The notes: a model not told the origin generated them from the letters alone. Shown: positions 37,363-49,963, counted from the first letter of the stretch. The stretch: DNA of 64,000 bases from Aureimonas sp. AU22 (GCF_001463745.1 NZ_BBWJ01000012.1:1-64000); one strand, 5' to 3'. Made by a program: numbers and translations.

Positions 37363-37770
37363 TCAGAGGAGATCGGTCAGGAAGGGAATCAGCGGCAGGT
37401 CGGCGGGCGGCATGGGGTGGTCGCGCAAATGCGCCGCGCGCACCCATTTCAGCGCCTGGCCTTCCATCGAGCGGGGGATGCCCTCGTAGCGCCGGCAGAC
37501 ATAGAGCGGCATCATGAGGTGGAAGTCGTCGTAGGTGTGGCTGGCGAAGGCGAGCGGGGCGAGGCAGTCGGCCTTGGTCTCGACCCCGATCTCCTCGCGC
37601 AGCTCGCGAATCAGCGTCTCCTCCGGCGTCTCGCCGGTCTCGACCTTGCCGCCGGGAAACTCCCAAAGCCCCGCCAGCGACTTCCCCGGCGGACGCTGCG
37701 CCAGGAGGATGCGGTTGTCGGCGTCGAGCAGCGCGCAGGCCGCGACGAGAAGCAGGCGTGGCGTCGGCAT
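37363..37770 (-). CDS. mutT: Nudix hydrolase, MutT-like 8-oxo-dGTPase
   Basis: A 135-residue Nudix protein. The Nudix box reads GGKVETGETPEETLIRELREE (residues about 40-60; G-x5-E-x7-REUxEExGU complete, shown only in part). It probably sanitises 8-oxo-dGTP. The location downstream of argJ and a GNAT gene on the same strand is the usual Hyphomicrobiales arrangement. Length and N-terminal LLVAACALLDADNRILLAQRP fit MutT. Confidence 0.92.
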   Translation of the reverse strand: MPTPRLLLVAACALLDADNRILLAQRPPGKSLAGLWEFPGGKVETGETPEETLIRELREEIGVETKADCLAPLAFASHTYDDFHLMMPLYVCRRYEGIPRSMEGQALKWVRAAHLRDHPMPPADLPLIPFLTDLL

Positions 37771-37845
37771 GGGCGGCGGCTTCCATGAAGCATGTCCGGC
37801 GAGGCGGAAACGCCCGGCGGCCGGATCGATGCGGCGCGAACGGGT

Positions 37846-38610
37846 TCAGACGATGATGCCCGGAGGGGCGCGGTAGACGTAGCGATAGGCCTCGGAAAAG
37901 CCGAGGCGCGCGTAGAGCGAGCGGCCGGCGGCGTTCTCGGCCTCGACCTGCAGCCAGCCGGTGCGCGCACCCTTGTGCAGGGTATGGCGGAGCGCGGTGG
38001 CCACGAGGTCGATGCCGATGCCCTGGCGGCGGGCCGACGGGGCCACCGCGACGTCGAGAATCCCCGCCAGATCGTTGTCCGTGATCGCCAGCGCGACGGC
38101 GACCGGCACGCCCTCCTCGCTCTCGCGCACGAAGAAGGCGGCGGGCGGCCGGATGGAGGTCAGGACCGCTTCCAGCCCTTCGCGAAGGGCGGCGGGACGG
38201 CGGTGCACGGCAAGCGACGCCTCGAGATAGCGGCGGGCGTCCTGAAGCGGGATCCGATCGATCGCCTCCTTCAGGTCGAGGGAGGCGAGATCGGCGGTAT
38301 AGACGATCGATTCGCCGAAACTCGACCAGCCGGCGTCGTCGAGGTAGCGGATCAGGCGCGGCGGGGCGAGCGGCGACTGGCGGAAGACGAGCGGCCGGCC
38401 GGCGGCGCGGAACCGTTCGCCCACGCGCTCGATGCGCGCCTCGATGGCGGTGTCGTCGGCCGGGTCGAGCGGGTTGACCGAGTTCAGGCGCTTGGCCGGG
38501 AAGCTCGTGGTCAGACGCACCGCCCAGGTGCCGTCGTAATAGGTCGAACTCGCGGGCCAGGCGCGGAAACCCGCGGCCTCCAGCCGTCGGACCACCGTCA
38601 GCCGCGGCAC
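37846..38610 (-). CDS. GNAT-family N-acetyltransferase
   Basis: About 254 residues. The acetyl-CoA binding motif of GNAT enzymes is in the C-terminal half: LDVAVAPSARRQGIGIDLVATAL (R-R-Q-G-I-G core, split here: VAPSARRQGIG) followed by LQVEAENAAGRSLYARLGF. The N-terminal half is a degenerate second GNAT-like fold. I chose the GTG at 38610 because CGGAG at 38622 gives good spacing and it starts right after the argJ stop; two ATGs upstream (38646, 38634) lie within argJ. The substrate is unknown. Coupled to argJ. Confidence 0.85.
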   Translation of the reverse strand: MPRLTVVRRLEAAGFRAWPASSTYYDGTWAVRLTTSFPAKRLNSVNPLDPADDTAIEARIERVGERFRAAGRPLVFRQSPLAPPRLIRYLDDAGWSSFGESIVYTADLASLDLKEAIDRIPLQDARRYLEASLAVHRRPAALREGLEAVLTSIRPPAAFFVRESEEGVPVAVALAITDNDLAGILDVAVAPSARRQGIGIDLVATALRHTLHKGARTGWLQVEAENAAGRSLYARLGFSEAYRYVYRAPPGIIV

Positions 38611-38614
38611 CCGT

Positions 38615-39847
38615 TCAGCTCCGGTAATCGCCATTGATCGCGACATACTCCTTCGTGAGGTCGCAGGTGTAGACGGTCCAGCGCCCGGTCCCCAAGCCCA
38701 GCTCGACGCGGATCGCGATCTCGTCGCGTTTCATCTGCGCCGACGCGTCGGCCTCCGAGTAGGCCGGGTCGCGCTCGCCGTCGACGGCCACGCGCACGTC
38801 GCCGAAGGAGATCGCGAGGCGGTCGCGCTCGGCGGGCTCGCCGGCCTTGCCGACCGCCATCACGACGCGGCCCCAGTTGGCGTCCTCGCCCGCCACGGCC
38901 GTCTTGACCAGCGGCGAGTTGGCGATCGAGAGCGCGATGCGTTTTGCCGACCGGTCGTCGACCGCGCCCTCCACGGTGACGATGATCTCCTTGCGCGCAC
39001 CCTCGCCGTCGCGCGCCACCTGCCGGGCGAGGTCGAGGAGCACGGCGGCGAGAGCCTCGCGGAACGGCCCGAGGCGCGGATCGGCGACGTCGGCGACCGG
39101 CGCGTTGCCGGCCGCACCGGTGGCGAAGAGAAGCAGGGTGTCGGAGGTCGAGGTGTCGGAATCCACCGTCACCGAATTGAAGGTCGGGCCGACGGCTTCC
39201 GACAGGAGCGCCTGAAGCACGGCCGGCTCGATCGCGGCGTCGGTGGCGAGAAACGACAGCATGGTCGCCATGTCCGGCGCGATCATGCCGGCGCCCTTGG
39301 CGATGCCGTTGAGGCGCACGCTCGTCTCGCCCAGCGCCACGTCGCGCGTGGCGACCTTCGGATAGGTGTCCGTGGTCATGATGGCGTCCGCCGCCTCGCG
39401 CCAGCGCGCGCCCTCGCCTCCCGAGAAGAGGCCGGCGAGAAGCGGCGTGATCTTGGCGGCGTCCAGCGGCTCGCCGATTACGCCGGTCGAGGCGAGAAAG
39501 ACTTCGGAGGGCGTGCAGCCGACGGCTTCGGCCGCCGCCGCCGCGGTGGCATCCGTGGTGGCGACGCCCTTGCGGCCGGTGAAGGCGTTGGCGTTGCCCG
39601 AATTGACGACGAGCGCCCGGGCCCGGCCCCCCGGGAGGCTCGCGCGGCAATGGTCCACCGGCGCTGAGGGACACTTCGAGGTGGTCAGGACGCCCGCGAC
39701 GCTCGTGCCCTCCCGGAAGGTCATGGTGAGAACGTCGGTCCGGCCGCGGTACTTGATGCCCGCAGCGCCCGTCGCGATGGAGACGCCCGCCACGGCCGGC
39801 ATGTCGGGCGCGGTGCGGGGAGCGAGCGGGGAAACGGGATGGGACAT
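38615..39847 (-). CDS. argJ: Bifunctional glutamate N-acetyltransferase/amino-acid acetyltransferase
   Basis: A 410-residue ArgJ. The autocleavage site is TGVIGE, where the Thr becomes the N-terminal nucleophile of the beta chain (near 39480-39490). ArgJ recycles acetyl from N-acetylornithine to glutamate in arginine synthesis. The ATG at 39847 ([11 protein letters not shown]) is the family start. Upstream lies the parvulin gene on the same strand, but a terminator separates them. Confidence 0.96.
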   Translation of the reverse strand: MSHPVSPLAPRTAPDMPAVAGVSIATGAAGIKYRGRTDVLTMTFREGTSVAGVLTTSKCPSAPVDHCRASLPGGRARALVVNSGNANAFTGRKGVATTDATAAAAAEAVGCTPSEVFLASTGVIGEPLDAAKITPLLAGLFSGGEGARWREAADAIMTTDTYPKVATRDVALGETSVRLNGIAKGAGMIAPDMATMLSFLATDAAIEPAVLQALLSEAVGPTFNSVTVDSDTSTSDTLLLFATGAAGNAPVADVADPRLGPFREALAAVLLDLARQVARDGEGARKEIIVTVEGAVDDRSAKRIALSIANSPLVKTAVAGEDANWGRVVMAVGKAGEPAERDRLAISFGDVRVAVDGERDPAYSEADASAQMKRDEIAIRVELGLGTGRWTVYTCDLTKEYVAINGDYRS

Positions 39848-39951
39848 GGCGCGGCCCTTCACGGCAGGGGTGGTCGGCTGATCCCCCCCCCTGTGCCCCA
39901 AGCGGCGCCCGAGCGGCAAGCGACAATTGCGCGACGGCCGGGGAGCGATGC

Positions 39952-39982
39952 GAAAAGGGCGCCGGATCGGCTCCGGCGCCCT
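39952..39982 (-). terminator. Rho-independent terminator of the parvulin gene
   Basis: On the minus strand AGGGCGCCGGA-GCCGA-TCCGGCGCCCT is followed by TTTCG, 28 nt past the stop at 40011. Confidence 0.85.
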
Positions 39983-40010
39983 CGGGTTCAGGATGGGATG
40001 AATTGAGCCG

Positions 40011-40997
40011 TCACTGCGCGGGCGCGGGCGCCGCCTCGGTCTCGGCCTCGTCGGCCGCGGCCTCCGGCTCGTCGGCGCCGGTGGCCATGGCCTTTTCCAT
40101 CGTCTCCATCTGCGCCTTCAGCGCGGGATCCTCGTAGGTCACCGCCTCTTCGGCGCGGGCGGCCTGGACGAGCTCGACATACTTCTCGCGCATCACGACC
40201 TGGCGCACCTGGTCGGCGACCTGCTCGAAGGCGGGCGGCTGCTGCGGGCGCTTCTCCAGCACCTTGATGACGTGCCAGCCGAACTGCGTCTGGACCGGCT
40301 CCTTGGTATAGGTGCCCGGCTCGAGCGCGTAGGCCGCGGTCTCGAAGGCCGGCACCATCTGGCCGGGGCCGAAGAAGCCGAGGTCGCCGCCCTGCGGTCC
40401 GGTCGGGCCGGTCGACTTCTCGGCGGCCAGCGCGTCGAAGTCCTTGCCGGCGTCGAGCTCCTTGATGGCGGCTTCCGCCTCTTCCTTGGTGGGCACGAGG
40501 ATGTGCTTGGCGTGCAGCTCCTCGACCGGCGTCATGGCGGCCACTTCCTTGTCGTAGCGGGCGCGCACCTCGGCGTCGGTGATCGCGGCGATCCCGTGCT
40601 TCTCGAAATAGGCGTTGTGCAGGGCACGCTCGCGCAGGAACGCGATGCGGCGCGCCGTCTCGGCATCGTCGGCGAGCTTCTCGGCCTCGCCCTTGGCGGC
40701 CAGCGCCTTGATGTCGATGAGGGCGGCGAGCGTGGCGAGGCGGCGCTGCTCGGGCGGCAGCTGGGCGAACTGCGAGCCGAGATCGGCGCTGGCGGCCTCG
40801 AGGTCGGCCTGCGTGATCTTGGCGCCGCCGACCGTGACGAGCACCGTGTCGGGCGCGACGGGGGCAGGAGCCGGAGCCTGGGCCGGGGCCGCAGCGGGCG
40901 CGACCGGCGCGGCGGCGTCCTGCGCTTGGGCGCTGCCCGCCAGTGCGGCGAGCACGAGACCGGAGGTGGCGAGCGCCAGGCGGAGCGAAGTGAGCAT
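40011..40997 (-). CDS. Periplasmic parvulin-type peptidyl-prolyl isomerase
   Basis: A 328-residue exported foldase. The Sec signal ([19 protein letters not shown]) ends near residue 25, followed by an Ala/Pro linker and a SurA/PrsA-like N-domain. The parvulin core runs about residues 160-250: [35 protein letters not shown] and [11 protein letters not shown]. The C-terminal tail is Ala/Glu-rich and acidic. It helps fold outer-membrane and periplasmic proteins. It is transcribed divergently from secA, the usual order in this group. Confidence 0.92.
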   Translation of the reverse strand: MLTSLRLALATSGLVLAALAGSAQAQDAAAPVAPAAAPAQAPAPAPVAPDTVLVTVGGAKITQADLEAASADLGSQFAQLPPEQRRLATLAALIDIKALAAKGEAEKLADDAETARRIAFLRERALHNAYFEKHGIAAITDAEVRARYDKEVAAMTPVEELHAKHILVPTKEEAEAAIKELDAGKDFDALAAEKSTGPTGPQGGDLGFFGPGQMVPAFETAAYALEPGTYTKEPVQTQFGWHVIKVLEKRPQQPPAFEQVADQVRQVVMREKYVELVQAARAEEAVTYEDPALKAQMETMEKAMATGADEPEAAADEAETEAAPAPAQ

Positions 40998-41305
40998 GAG
41001 GCTTGAGCCTTCCCGTCGACGGAAAACAAGGGGGGTGAACCGGGCCTTGAAGCCCGGCGGGGCGGATGCGCGTCGTAGCTCCCGCGCTTCGCAAAGAGCC
41101 GACTTTGCGGTGTTTTGAGGGCCAAATCCACGCGCGGGACGCGGCGTTGACTTCCTCCGGGGGCCCTCTTATCTCTCGGGCGTTCCCAAAGTCCAGCCGC
41201 CGCGTCCCGGAGCGCGGGCTTGCGGATCGGCGACGATCCCCGGCGGCGGACCCGCGAGGCGGTTCGCGCCTGCGACAATCTGGTTTTCCTGGAAGGACGT
41301 TTCGG
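40998..41305. other. Divergent promoter region between parvulin gene and secA
   Basis: About 308 nt with no gene. A likely secA promoter is TTGACT (41147-41152), 16-nt spacer, TTATCT (41169-41174). The long secA leader (about 130 nt) contains several GC-rich hairpins such as cggcgacgatccccggcg. Translational control is possible, but no specific element is recognised. Confidence 0.5.
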
Positions 41306-44038
<2,733 letters not shown>

Positions 44039-44060
44039 GGCGGGGCGAGCGTTGAATGTA

Positions 44061-44096
44061 AAAAGGGCCGGTCGCTGTGAGGCGACCGGCCCTTTT
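44061..44096 (+). terminator. Rho-independent terminator of secA
   Basis: A 15-bp perfect stem AAAAGGGCCGGTCGC / GCGACCGGCCCTTTT with loop TGTGAG, 22 nt past the stop. The A- and T-flanks make it work on both strands. Confidence 0.92.
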
Positions 44097-44127
44097 CCAT
44101 GGAAGATCGTGCGAAGGCGGCCGGGGC

Positions 44128-45162
44128 TCAGTCGCCGCCGCCCGGCATGGCCGGCTTCTTCTGCAGGAGGTTCTTGAACATCGAGGATTTCGCCGTCTGG
44201 ATCGGCTTGCCGTCCCGGTCGTAGCCCTGGCGGCGATGCTGCTCGGCGGCATAGGCCTCCGCCGAGATCGGCGTGCCGGTCTTGTAGGTCGAGGCGGTGG
44301 TGATGGCGAAGTCCTCGGGCGCCATGGTGGCGGCGATCTTCTTCTGCAGTTCCTCGTCGGCCATCTGCTTGGCCACCAGTTCGGCCGGCGTCTGGATCGC
44401 CGGGCAATGGCCTTCGGCGTCGAGCTTGCGGCCGTCCGTCAGGGTCTCGTCGAAGACGTAGCGCTTCTCGCAGACCGCGACCGCCACCGGCTTGTGGGTG
44501 AGATCGAAGCGGTCGGTGCCTTCCTTCAGCATCTTCCAGAAGGCGACATGCGGCGAGTTCTGGTGGCGCGCCATGTTCTGCGGCGTCATGCGGAAGGGCA
44601 GCGCCTGGATCTGGATCGCCTTCTGGCCGCCCTGGAAGGCGTGGTTGGCCAGCGAATAGAGTTCCTCCATCTGCCAGTTGTCCATGGCGTAGCAACCCGA
44701 CGAGTTGCACGAGCCATGGATCATCAGATGGGTGCCCGACGCGTCGTTCGCGCGGTCGTAGGCGTTGGGATAGCCCATGTCGAAGGCGAGGTGGTAGTTC
44801 GAGGCGGGGTTCATGAGGCCGGGCGTCAGATGGTAGAAGCCCTCGGGCGCCTGCCGATCGCCCTCCTTGCGCTTGGGTCCGAGCTGGCCGGACCAGGCGC
44901 AGATCGGATAGGTCTTGAGGAGCGCGAAGGTGCCGTCGGTCTTCTGCTTCCAGACCTCGACCTCGGACTCCTCCTTGTAGAGGCGCACGAGAATAGGAGA
45001 GTTCTCGCCCATCTCCTTCGCCCGGATGACCTTGACGAGCGCCGGCGGCAGGGGCGCGTTGGGGCCGACGAGATCGGCGAACACGTCGTCCTGCTGGCAG
45101 GCCGACAAGGCCATGAGACCAAGCCCGAGCATGGCCATCGTCCCAAGACGTCGTGCCGTCAT
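44128..45162 (-). CDS. L,D-transpeptidase-family lipoprotein (YkuD domain)
   Basis: About 344 residues. The lipobox LSAC places lipid on Cys22, so it should be anchored in a membrane facing the periplasm. The YkuD catalytic motif is HGSCNSSGC with His149 and Cys157. It resembles the murein-modifying YafK/DpaA group, some of whose members release Lpp from peptidoglycan rather than form crosslinks. The tail is Lys/Gln-rich. The ATG at 45162 is preferred over a GTG four codons upstream. accA lies upstream on the same strand. Confidence 0.88.
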   Translation of the reverse strand: MTARRLGTMAMLGLGLMALSACQQDDVFADLVGPNAPLPPALVKVIRAKEMGENSPILVRLYKEESEVEVWKQKTDGTFALLKTYPICAWSGQLGPKRKEGDRQAPEGFYHLTPGLMNPASNYHLAFDMGYPNAYDRANDASGTHLMIHGSCNSSGCYAMDNWQMEELYSLANHAFQGGQKAIQIQALPFRMTPQNMARHQNSPHVAFWKMLKEGTDRFDLTHKPVAVAVCEKRYVFDETLTDGRKLDAEGHCPAIQTPAELVAKQMADEELQKKIAATMAPEDFAITTASTYKTGTPISAEAYAAEQHRRQGYDRDGKPIQTAKSSMFKNLLQKKPAMPGGGD

Positions 45163-45321
45163 TCCGATCCCCACGATGCGGGCCGACCCTCAAGGGGTCC
45201 GCACCCTCCAACCGATCCATGCGCCCCCTGGGGTCCGCGGCATACGCGGCTCGGGGACATTACCCTCTTTTCGGACCGGGACGGTTACCGGAAGCTTAAC
45301 GACCGGGTGGGAAACGTCCGA

Positions 45322-45343
45322 AAATTCCTTCCCCTCGGGAAGG
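45322..45343 (-). terminator. Terminator after accA
   Basis: On the minus strand CCTTCCC-GAG-GGGAAGG is followed by AATTTTCGG, about 66 nt past the accA stop. Confidence 0.6.
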
Positions 45344-45408
45344 CTCCATAGCGCGGATCGAAGACCGTTTGAAGGCGGAGGTCGCAGCCGCGGCGACGGT
45401 GGGCCCGC

Positions 45409-46368
45409 TCAGACCTTCAGATCGCGGCCGATCGCGAGGAATTTCTCGCGGCGCTGGCGCTTCAGCTCGTCGCCGGAGAGGGGCGAGAGTTCGGCGAGCG
45501 CCGCTTCGATCCGCTCGCCCGCCGTCTCGATCGCCCTTTCGCGTCCGCGATGGGCGCCGCCCAGCGGCTCGGACACGATCTCGTCGATGATGCCGAAGCC
45601 CTTGAGGTCCTGCGCGGTGATCTTCATCGCCTGCGCGACGTCCTTCGCCCGGCTGGAGTCCCGCCACAGGATGGAGGCGCCCGCCTCCGGCGAGATCACC
45701 GAATAGATCGCGTGCTCCATCATCAGGACGCGGTTGGCCGCCGCGATCGCGATCGCTCCGCCCGATCCCCCCTCGCCGATGATGAGCGAGACCAGCGGCA
45801 CGGTGAGGCCGAGGCAGACCTGCGTCGAGCGGGCGATGGCTTCCGCCTGGCCGCGTTCTTCCGCGCCGATGCCGGGATAGGCGCCGGCCGTGTCGACCAG
45901 CGTCACCACGGGCAGCGCGAAGCGCTCGGCCATCTCCATGATGCGCACGGCCTTGCGGTAGCCTTCCGGCCGGGCCATGCCGAAATTGTGCTTGAGGCGC
46001 GTCTGAGTATCCGAGCCCTTCTCCTGGCCGATCACGGCCACGGGCTGCCCCTTGAAGCGTCCGAAGCCCGCGATGATCGCGTGATCCTCGGCGAAGTACC
46101 GGTCGCCGGCCAGCGGCGTGAAGTCGGTCACGAGGGTCGAGAGGTAGTCGACGCAGTGCGGCCGGTCGGGATGACGGGCGACCTGCGTCTTCTGCCAGGG
46201 CGTCAGTTTGCGGTAGAGATCGGCCAGCGCGTCGGCGGAGCGTGTCTCCAGGCGCTGGATGTCCTCCGAAACGTCGATCCGCCCCTCGGCATCGCCGATC
46301 TTCTTCAGTTCGATGATCTGGCTGTCGAGATCAGCGACGGGCTTTTCGAAGTCGAGATAGTTGTGCAT
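45409..46368 (-). CDS. accA: Acetyl-CoA carboxylase carboxyltransferase subunit alpha
   Basis: A 319-residue AccA, with AccD the carboxyltransferase half of acetyl-CoA carboxylase, which makes malonyl-CoA for fatty acids. Family segments: MHNYLDFEKPVADL at the start, VVTLVDTAGAYPGIGAEERGQ, GEGGSGGAIAIA and the C-terminal ISPEAGASILWRD. accD is not in the window. xerD lies 144 nt upstream on the same strand. Confidence 0.97.
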   Translation of the reverse strand: MHNYLDFEKPVADLDSQIIELKKIGDAEGRIDVSEDIQRLETRSADALADLYRKLTPWQKTQVARHPDRPHCVDYLSTLVTDFTPLAGDRYFAEDHAIIAGFGRFKGQPVAVIGQEKGSDTQTRLKHNFGMARPEGYRKAVRIMEMAERFALPVVTLVDTAGAYPGIGAEERGQAEAIARSTQVCLGLTVPLVSLIIGEGGSGGAIAIAAANRVLMMEHAIYSVISPEAGASILWRDSSRAKDVAQAMKITAQDLKGFGIIDEIVSEPLGGAHRGRERAIETAGERIEAALAELSPLSGDELKRQRREKFLAIGRDLKV

Positions 46369-46512
46369 TCAGCCGGGCCTTGCGCCGTCCTGGGACGGTT
46401 CGGCTGCGACCCCTCGCGCCCGCCGGCCGAAACGGCCGACCGGCTGGCTCGGCCGCACGCCGAACCATGGGGTTCGCGTCGGCGCGCAAACTGGCGATCC
46501 GCCATCCGAATG

Positions 46513-47469
46513 TCAAGAAAGGCCGGTGTCCCGGTCCTCGGCAAGGCTGGATAGCGGGTGATGGTCGGTCACCAGCGCCAGGAGCCGCTCCTCGAGGACA
46601 TGGGTGTAGATCTGGGTCGTGCCGATGTCGGCATGGCCGAGGAGTTCCTGCACCACGCGCAGGTCCGCGCCGTTCTGGAGGAGGTGGCTGGCGAACGCGT
46701 GACGCAGGACATGGGGGCTGACGCGGGACGGCGCGATCCCCGCGCGGACGCTGAGGTCCTTCAGATCGCGCGCGAAGGCCTGGCGCGTCATGTGCCCGCT
46801 GTCCGACAGGGCGGGAAAGAGCCACGTCTCGCTCGATCCCGGCAGGTCCTTCAGCGAGAGCGCGAACGCGTCCATCGCATCGCGCGCCCGCTCGCCGATC
46901 GGCACCAGCCGCTCCTTGTTGCCTTTGCCGCGTACCACGATCAGCCGGCCGCGCGAGCGCAGGACCGCGCGCGGCAGGGAGACGAGCTCCGAGACGCGCA
47001 GACCCGTGGCATAGAGGATCTCGACGAGAGCGTGCATCCGGCGGGCCCGCGCCAGCGCTGCCCCATGCAGCTCGGGATTGCCGGCAGAGGCCTCGGCCTC
47101 GCCGATCAGCCGGTCCACCTCGTCTTCCGAGAGGATCTTGGGGATCGACCGCTCCTTGCGCGAGCCCTCGATCGGCGAGGTCGGATCGTCCGGACGCCGC
47201 CCCTCCGCATACAGGAACTTGAAGAACTGGCGCAGCGAGGACAGGCGCCGTTGCCGCGAGGAAGCGGCGAACCCCTGCGTATCGAGGCCCGCCATGTAGG
47301 CGCGCAGGGCGTCCGTCGTCGCCTCCGACAGGGACGTGCCGCCGGCCTTCAGCGCCGCGCGGGCGTGGTCGAGATCGCGGCCATAGGCGGCGAGCGTGTT
47401 CGCGGAAGCGCCGCGCTCCACCGCCATCATTTCGAAGAACGCGTCGAGATGGGCCGCGTCGCGCGTCAT
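46513..47469 (-). CDS. xerD: Site-specific tyrosine recombinase XerD
   Basis: A 318-residue tyrosine recombinase with complete catalytic set: Arg158 (TGLRVSE), Lys182 (RGKGNKER), His253 and Arg256 (HVLRHAFA), His279 (LGHADIGTT) and Tyr288 (QIYTHV). XerD with XerC resolves chromosome dimers at dif. Its place between a small membrane ORF and accA, facing aroK, is the standard alphaproteobacterial locus, so it is the core recombinase and not a phage integrase. It overlaps the upstream small ORF by 4 nt. Confidence 0.96.
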   Translation of the reverse strand: MTRDAAHLDAFFEMMAVERGASANTLAAYGRDLDHARAALKAGGTSLSEATTDALRAYMAGLDTQGFAASSRQRRLSSLRQFFKFLYAEGRRPDDPTSPIEGSRKERSIPKILSEDEVDRLIGEAEASAGNPELHGAALARARRMHALVEILYATGLRVSELVSLPRAVLRSRGRLIVVRGKGNKERLVPIGERARDAMDAFALSLKDLPGSSETWLFPALSDSGHMTRQAFARDLKDLSVRAGIAPSRVSPHVLRHAFASHLLQNGADLRVVQELLGHADIGTTQIYTHVLEERLLALVTDHHPLSSLAEDRDTGLS

Positions 47470-47648
47470 GGCGCGACGCCCGTCTGGGTGTTGGGCGCGA
47501 CGGGCGCCGGCTGGAGGGCGGGGATCGGCACCTTCACCGTGACCGGCACGGGCTGCGGCTCCACGAAGGCCACCAGCGCCGCCATCACCGCATAGACCGC
47601 GCCGACGAGAAGCGCGAGGAAGGTCAGAAGACGCGTCAGGGTGGGCAT
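47466..47648 (-). CDS. Small single-span membrane protein upstream of xerD
   Basis: A 60-residue ORF: MPTLTRLLTFLALLVGAVYA starts one TM helix (about residues 8-31), then a Pro/Val/Ala-rich tail. It overlaps the xerD start by 4 nt (ATGA at 47466-47469), which indicates translational coupling. Similar small proteins occur at this position in related bacteria as far as I recall; function unknown. Confidence 0.65.
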   Translation of the reverse strand: MPTLTRLLTFLALLVGAVYAVMAALVAFVEPQPVPVTVKVPIPALQPAPVAPNTQTGVAP

Positions 47649-47847
47649 CGGGCGGCACGGCTTTCGACGATGAGGCGGGGCGGACACTAGAGGCTGCGGT
47701 CGGCCAGGGACAGTGCCCGCGCGCCCCATTGCCGGGCGAACAAGGCGGGGCCGAGGCGAACGGGTCGATCGCCGCTTGCTTGACGGCCCTGGGCTTTTCT
47801 GGTCTCACCCAGGGCGAACCAGCCTTTCGTTCCTGACCCTTGAGCCG

Positions 47848-48426
47848 ATGATCGAGACCGCCGGGACGCTGCCCGTCCCCTCCTCGCAGAGCCCTCTCGC
47901 CGCTCGACGGCCGGTGGTGCTCGTGGGACTGATGGGCGCGGGAAAGACCACGGTCGGGCGCAAGCTCGCCCAGATGCTGGACCTGCCCTTCGTCGACACC
48001 GACCACGAGATCGAGGATGCCTCGCGCATGACGATCTCGGACCTCTTCGCCAGCTATGGCGAGGCCGAGTTCCGGGCGCTGGAGGCGCGGGTGGTCGCCC
48101 GGCTCCTCGACGACGGGCCGCGGGTGATCGCGACCGGGGGCGGCGCCTACATGAACGAGGGCACCCGCAAGCTTCTCGCCGAGCGCTCCGTGACGGTGTG
48201 GCTGAAGGCCGAGCTCGACGTCCTGATGGAGCGCGTCTCCAAGAAGCCGACGCGCCCGCTCCTGCAGACGCCCGATCCGCGCGCGACCTTGAAGGCGCTC
48301 ATGGACCAGCGCTATCCCGTCTATGCGCTTGCCGATCTCCACGTCCAGACGCGCAACGTGCGCCGCGAGGCGGTGGCGCGCGAGATCCTCGACCTCCTGG
48401 AACGCCATCCCCTCTTCAAGGTCTGA
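47848..48426 (+). CDS. aroK: Shikimate kinase
   Basis: A 192-residue P-loop kinase of the aromatic amino acid pathway. The Walker A is GLMGAGKT (27-34), with shikimate-binding DTDHEIE and GGGAYMNE and the lid Arg in PTRPLL. aroB follows after 3 nt, so the two form an operon. The ATG at 47848 is chosen because the family N-terminus begins about 20 residues before the P-loop; the frame extends further upstream. Confidence 0.96.
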   Translation: MIETAGTLPVPSSQSPLAARRPVVLVGLMGAGKTTVGRKLAQMLDLPFVDTDHEIEDASRMTISDLFASYGEAEFRALEARVVARLLDDGPRVIATGGGAYMNEGTRKLLAERSVTVWLKAELDVLMERVSKKPTRPLLQTPDPRATLKALMDQRYPVYALADLHVQTRNVRREAVAREILDLLERHPLFKV

Positions 48427-48429
48427 GGC

Positions 48430-49560
48430 ATGAGCCAGACACCTGTCGCCGCCCCCGTCCGCGTCCGTGTGGACCTCGGGCCCCGCAGCTACGACATCCT
48501 GATCGGGCCCGGGCTTCTCGGCGAAGCCGGACGGCATCTCGCCGCCGCGCTGCCGGGCGCACGCGCGCTGGTGGTCTCGGACGAGACGGTGGCGGGTCTC
48601 CACGCCGATCGGCTCCTTGCCGCGCTTTCCGAAGCCGGCATCGCGGCTTCGCTTCTGACGCTGCCGCCCGGCGAGACGACCAAGTCCTTCGACCATCTGA
48701 TCGCCGTGGTGGACCGCATCCTCGCCGAACGGCTTGAGCGGGGCGATGCGGTCGTGGCGTTCGGCGGCGGGGTGATCGGCGACCTGTCGGGGTTTGCCGC
48801 GGGCATCGCGCGGCGCGGCATGCATCTGATCCAGGTACCGACCTCGCTCCTGGCGCAGGTGGATAGCTCGGTCGGCGGCAAGACCGGCATCAATTCGCCC
48901 TGCGGCAAGAACCTCGTCGGCGTGTTCCACCAGCCCGCGCTGGTGCTGGCCGACACCGACGTCCTCGATACCTTGTCGGAGCGCGAGTTCCGCGCTGGCT
49001 ACGCCGAGGTGGTGAAGTACGGCCTGATCGACCGGCCGGACTTCTTCGAGTGGCTGGAGCGCAACCGGGCCGCGATCTTCGCGGGCGGTGCGGCGCGGGT
49101 CGAGGCGGTGGCGCAGAGTTGCCGGGCGAAGGCCGCCGTGGTGGCCGGCGACGAGCGCGAGGACGGCGACCGCGCCCTCCTCAACCTCGGCCACACGTTC
49201 GGCCACGCGCTCGAATCGGTCGCCCGCTACGATCCCGCCCGGCTCGTGCATGGCGAAGGCGTCTCGATCGGCATGGCGCTGGCGCACCGCTTCTCGGTGC
49301 GGCTTGGCCTCTGTCCCGGCCAGGATGCCGGGCGCGCCGAGGCGCACCTGAGAGCGGCGGGCCTGCCGACCCGCATCCAGGAGATTCCCGGAGACGGATT
49401 CACGCTGGACGCCCTGATGGACAGGATCGCGCAGGACAAGAAGGTCTCGCGCGGCGCCCTCACCTTCATCCTGACGCGCGGGCTCGGCCAGGCGTTCGTC
49501 GCCCGCGACGTGTCCCCCGACGCCTTGCGGGACTTCCTTCTGGACGAGCTCCGGGCCTGA
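48430..49560 (+). CDS. aroB: 3-Dehydroquinate synthase
   Basis: A 376-residue AroB, second enzyme of the shikimate pathway; NAD- and metal-dependent. Family segments: VVAFGGGVIGDLSGFAAGI, TSLLAQVDSSVGGKTGIN, with NLGHTFGHALE and HGEGVSIGM supplying metal-binding His residues. It follows aroK by 3 nt. Confidence 0.97.
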   Translation: MSQTPVAAPVRVRVDLGPRSYDILIGPGLLGEAGRHLAAALPGARALVVSDETVAGLHADRLLAALSEAGIAASLLTLPPGETTKSFDHLIAVVDRILAERLERGDAVVAFGGGVIGDLSGFAAGIARRGMHLIQVPTSLLAQVDSSVGGKTGINSPCGKNLVGVFHQPALVLADTDVLDTLSEREFRAGYAEVVKYGLIDRPDFFEWLERNRAAIFAGGAARVEAVAQSCRAKAAVVAGDEREDGDRALLNLGHTFGHALESVARYDPARLVHGEGVSIGMALAHRFSVRLGLCPGQDAGRAEAHLRAAGLPTRIQEIPGDGFTLDALMDRIAQDKKVSRGALTFILTRGLGQAFVARDVSPDALRDFLLDELRA

Positions 49561-49660
49561 GGCCGGCCGAGGCGACTGCCGGCGCGCCCTTTTGACGCGA
49601 CGAGATCGACATCAGGGCGCCGCCGGGCGCCGGTTTCCCGGATCCCTGCGGCGCGGCCGA

Positions 49661-49963
49661 TCAGAAGCGCGTGGGCTCGCCCGGCGCGGCGGCCTCGATG
49701 GCGAGCGCGTGGACGCCACCGTCCAGCTCTGCGGCAAGGAGCGCGTTGATGGCGCGGTGCCGTTCCAGGCGGCTGCGGCCGGCAAAGGCCGCCGACACGA
49801 TGCGCACGCGAAAATGCGTCTCGCCGGTTCCGTCGAAGGCCCCGTGATGGCCGCTGCCCTCGTGGTGATGCCCGGCGTGGAGATGGCTCTCGTTCACCAC
49901 CTCCAGCCGCTCGGGCGCCAACCCTCGCGTCAGCTTCGCCTCGATCTCGGCTGTCTTGGTCAT
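49661..49963 (-). CDS. bolA: BolA-family protein
   Basis: A 100-residue BolA. The typical segment ERLEVVNESHLHAGHHHEGSG and THFRVRIVSAAFAGRSRLERHRAIN are present. BolA proteins work with monothiol glutaredoxins in iron-sulfur sensing. The His-rich loop (HLHAGHHHE) is more pronounced than usual. The ATG at 49963 with GAGG upstream is preferred. Divergent from the J-domain gene, a conserved rhizobial arrangement. Confidence 0.93.
   Translation of the reverse strand: MTKTAEIEAKLTRGLAPERLEVVNESHLHAGHHHEGSGHHGAFDGTGETHFRVRIVSAAFAGRSRLERHRAINALLAAELDGGVHALAIEAAAPGEPTRF

Noticed and set aside
46513-47469. A mobile-element integrase
   Set aside because: All features and neighbours (accA, aroK, aroB) point to core XerD; no att-like repeats or cargo genes.
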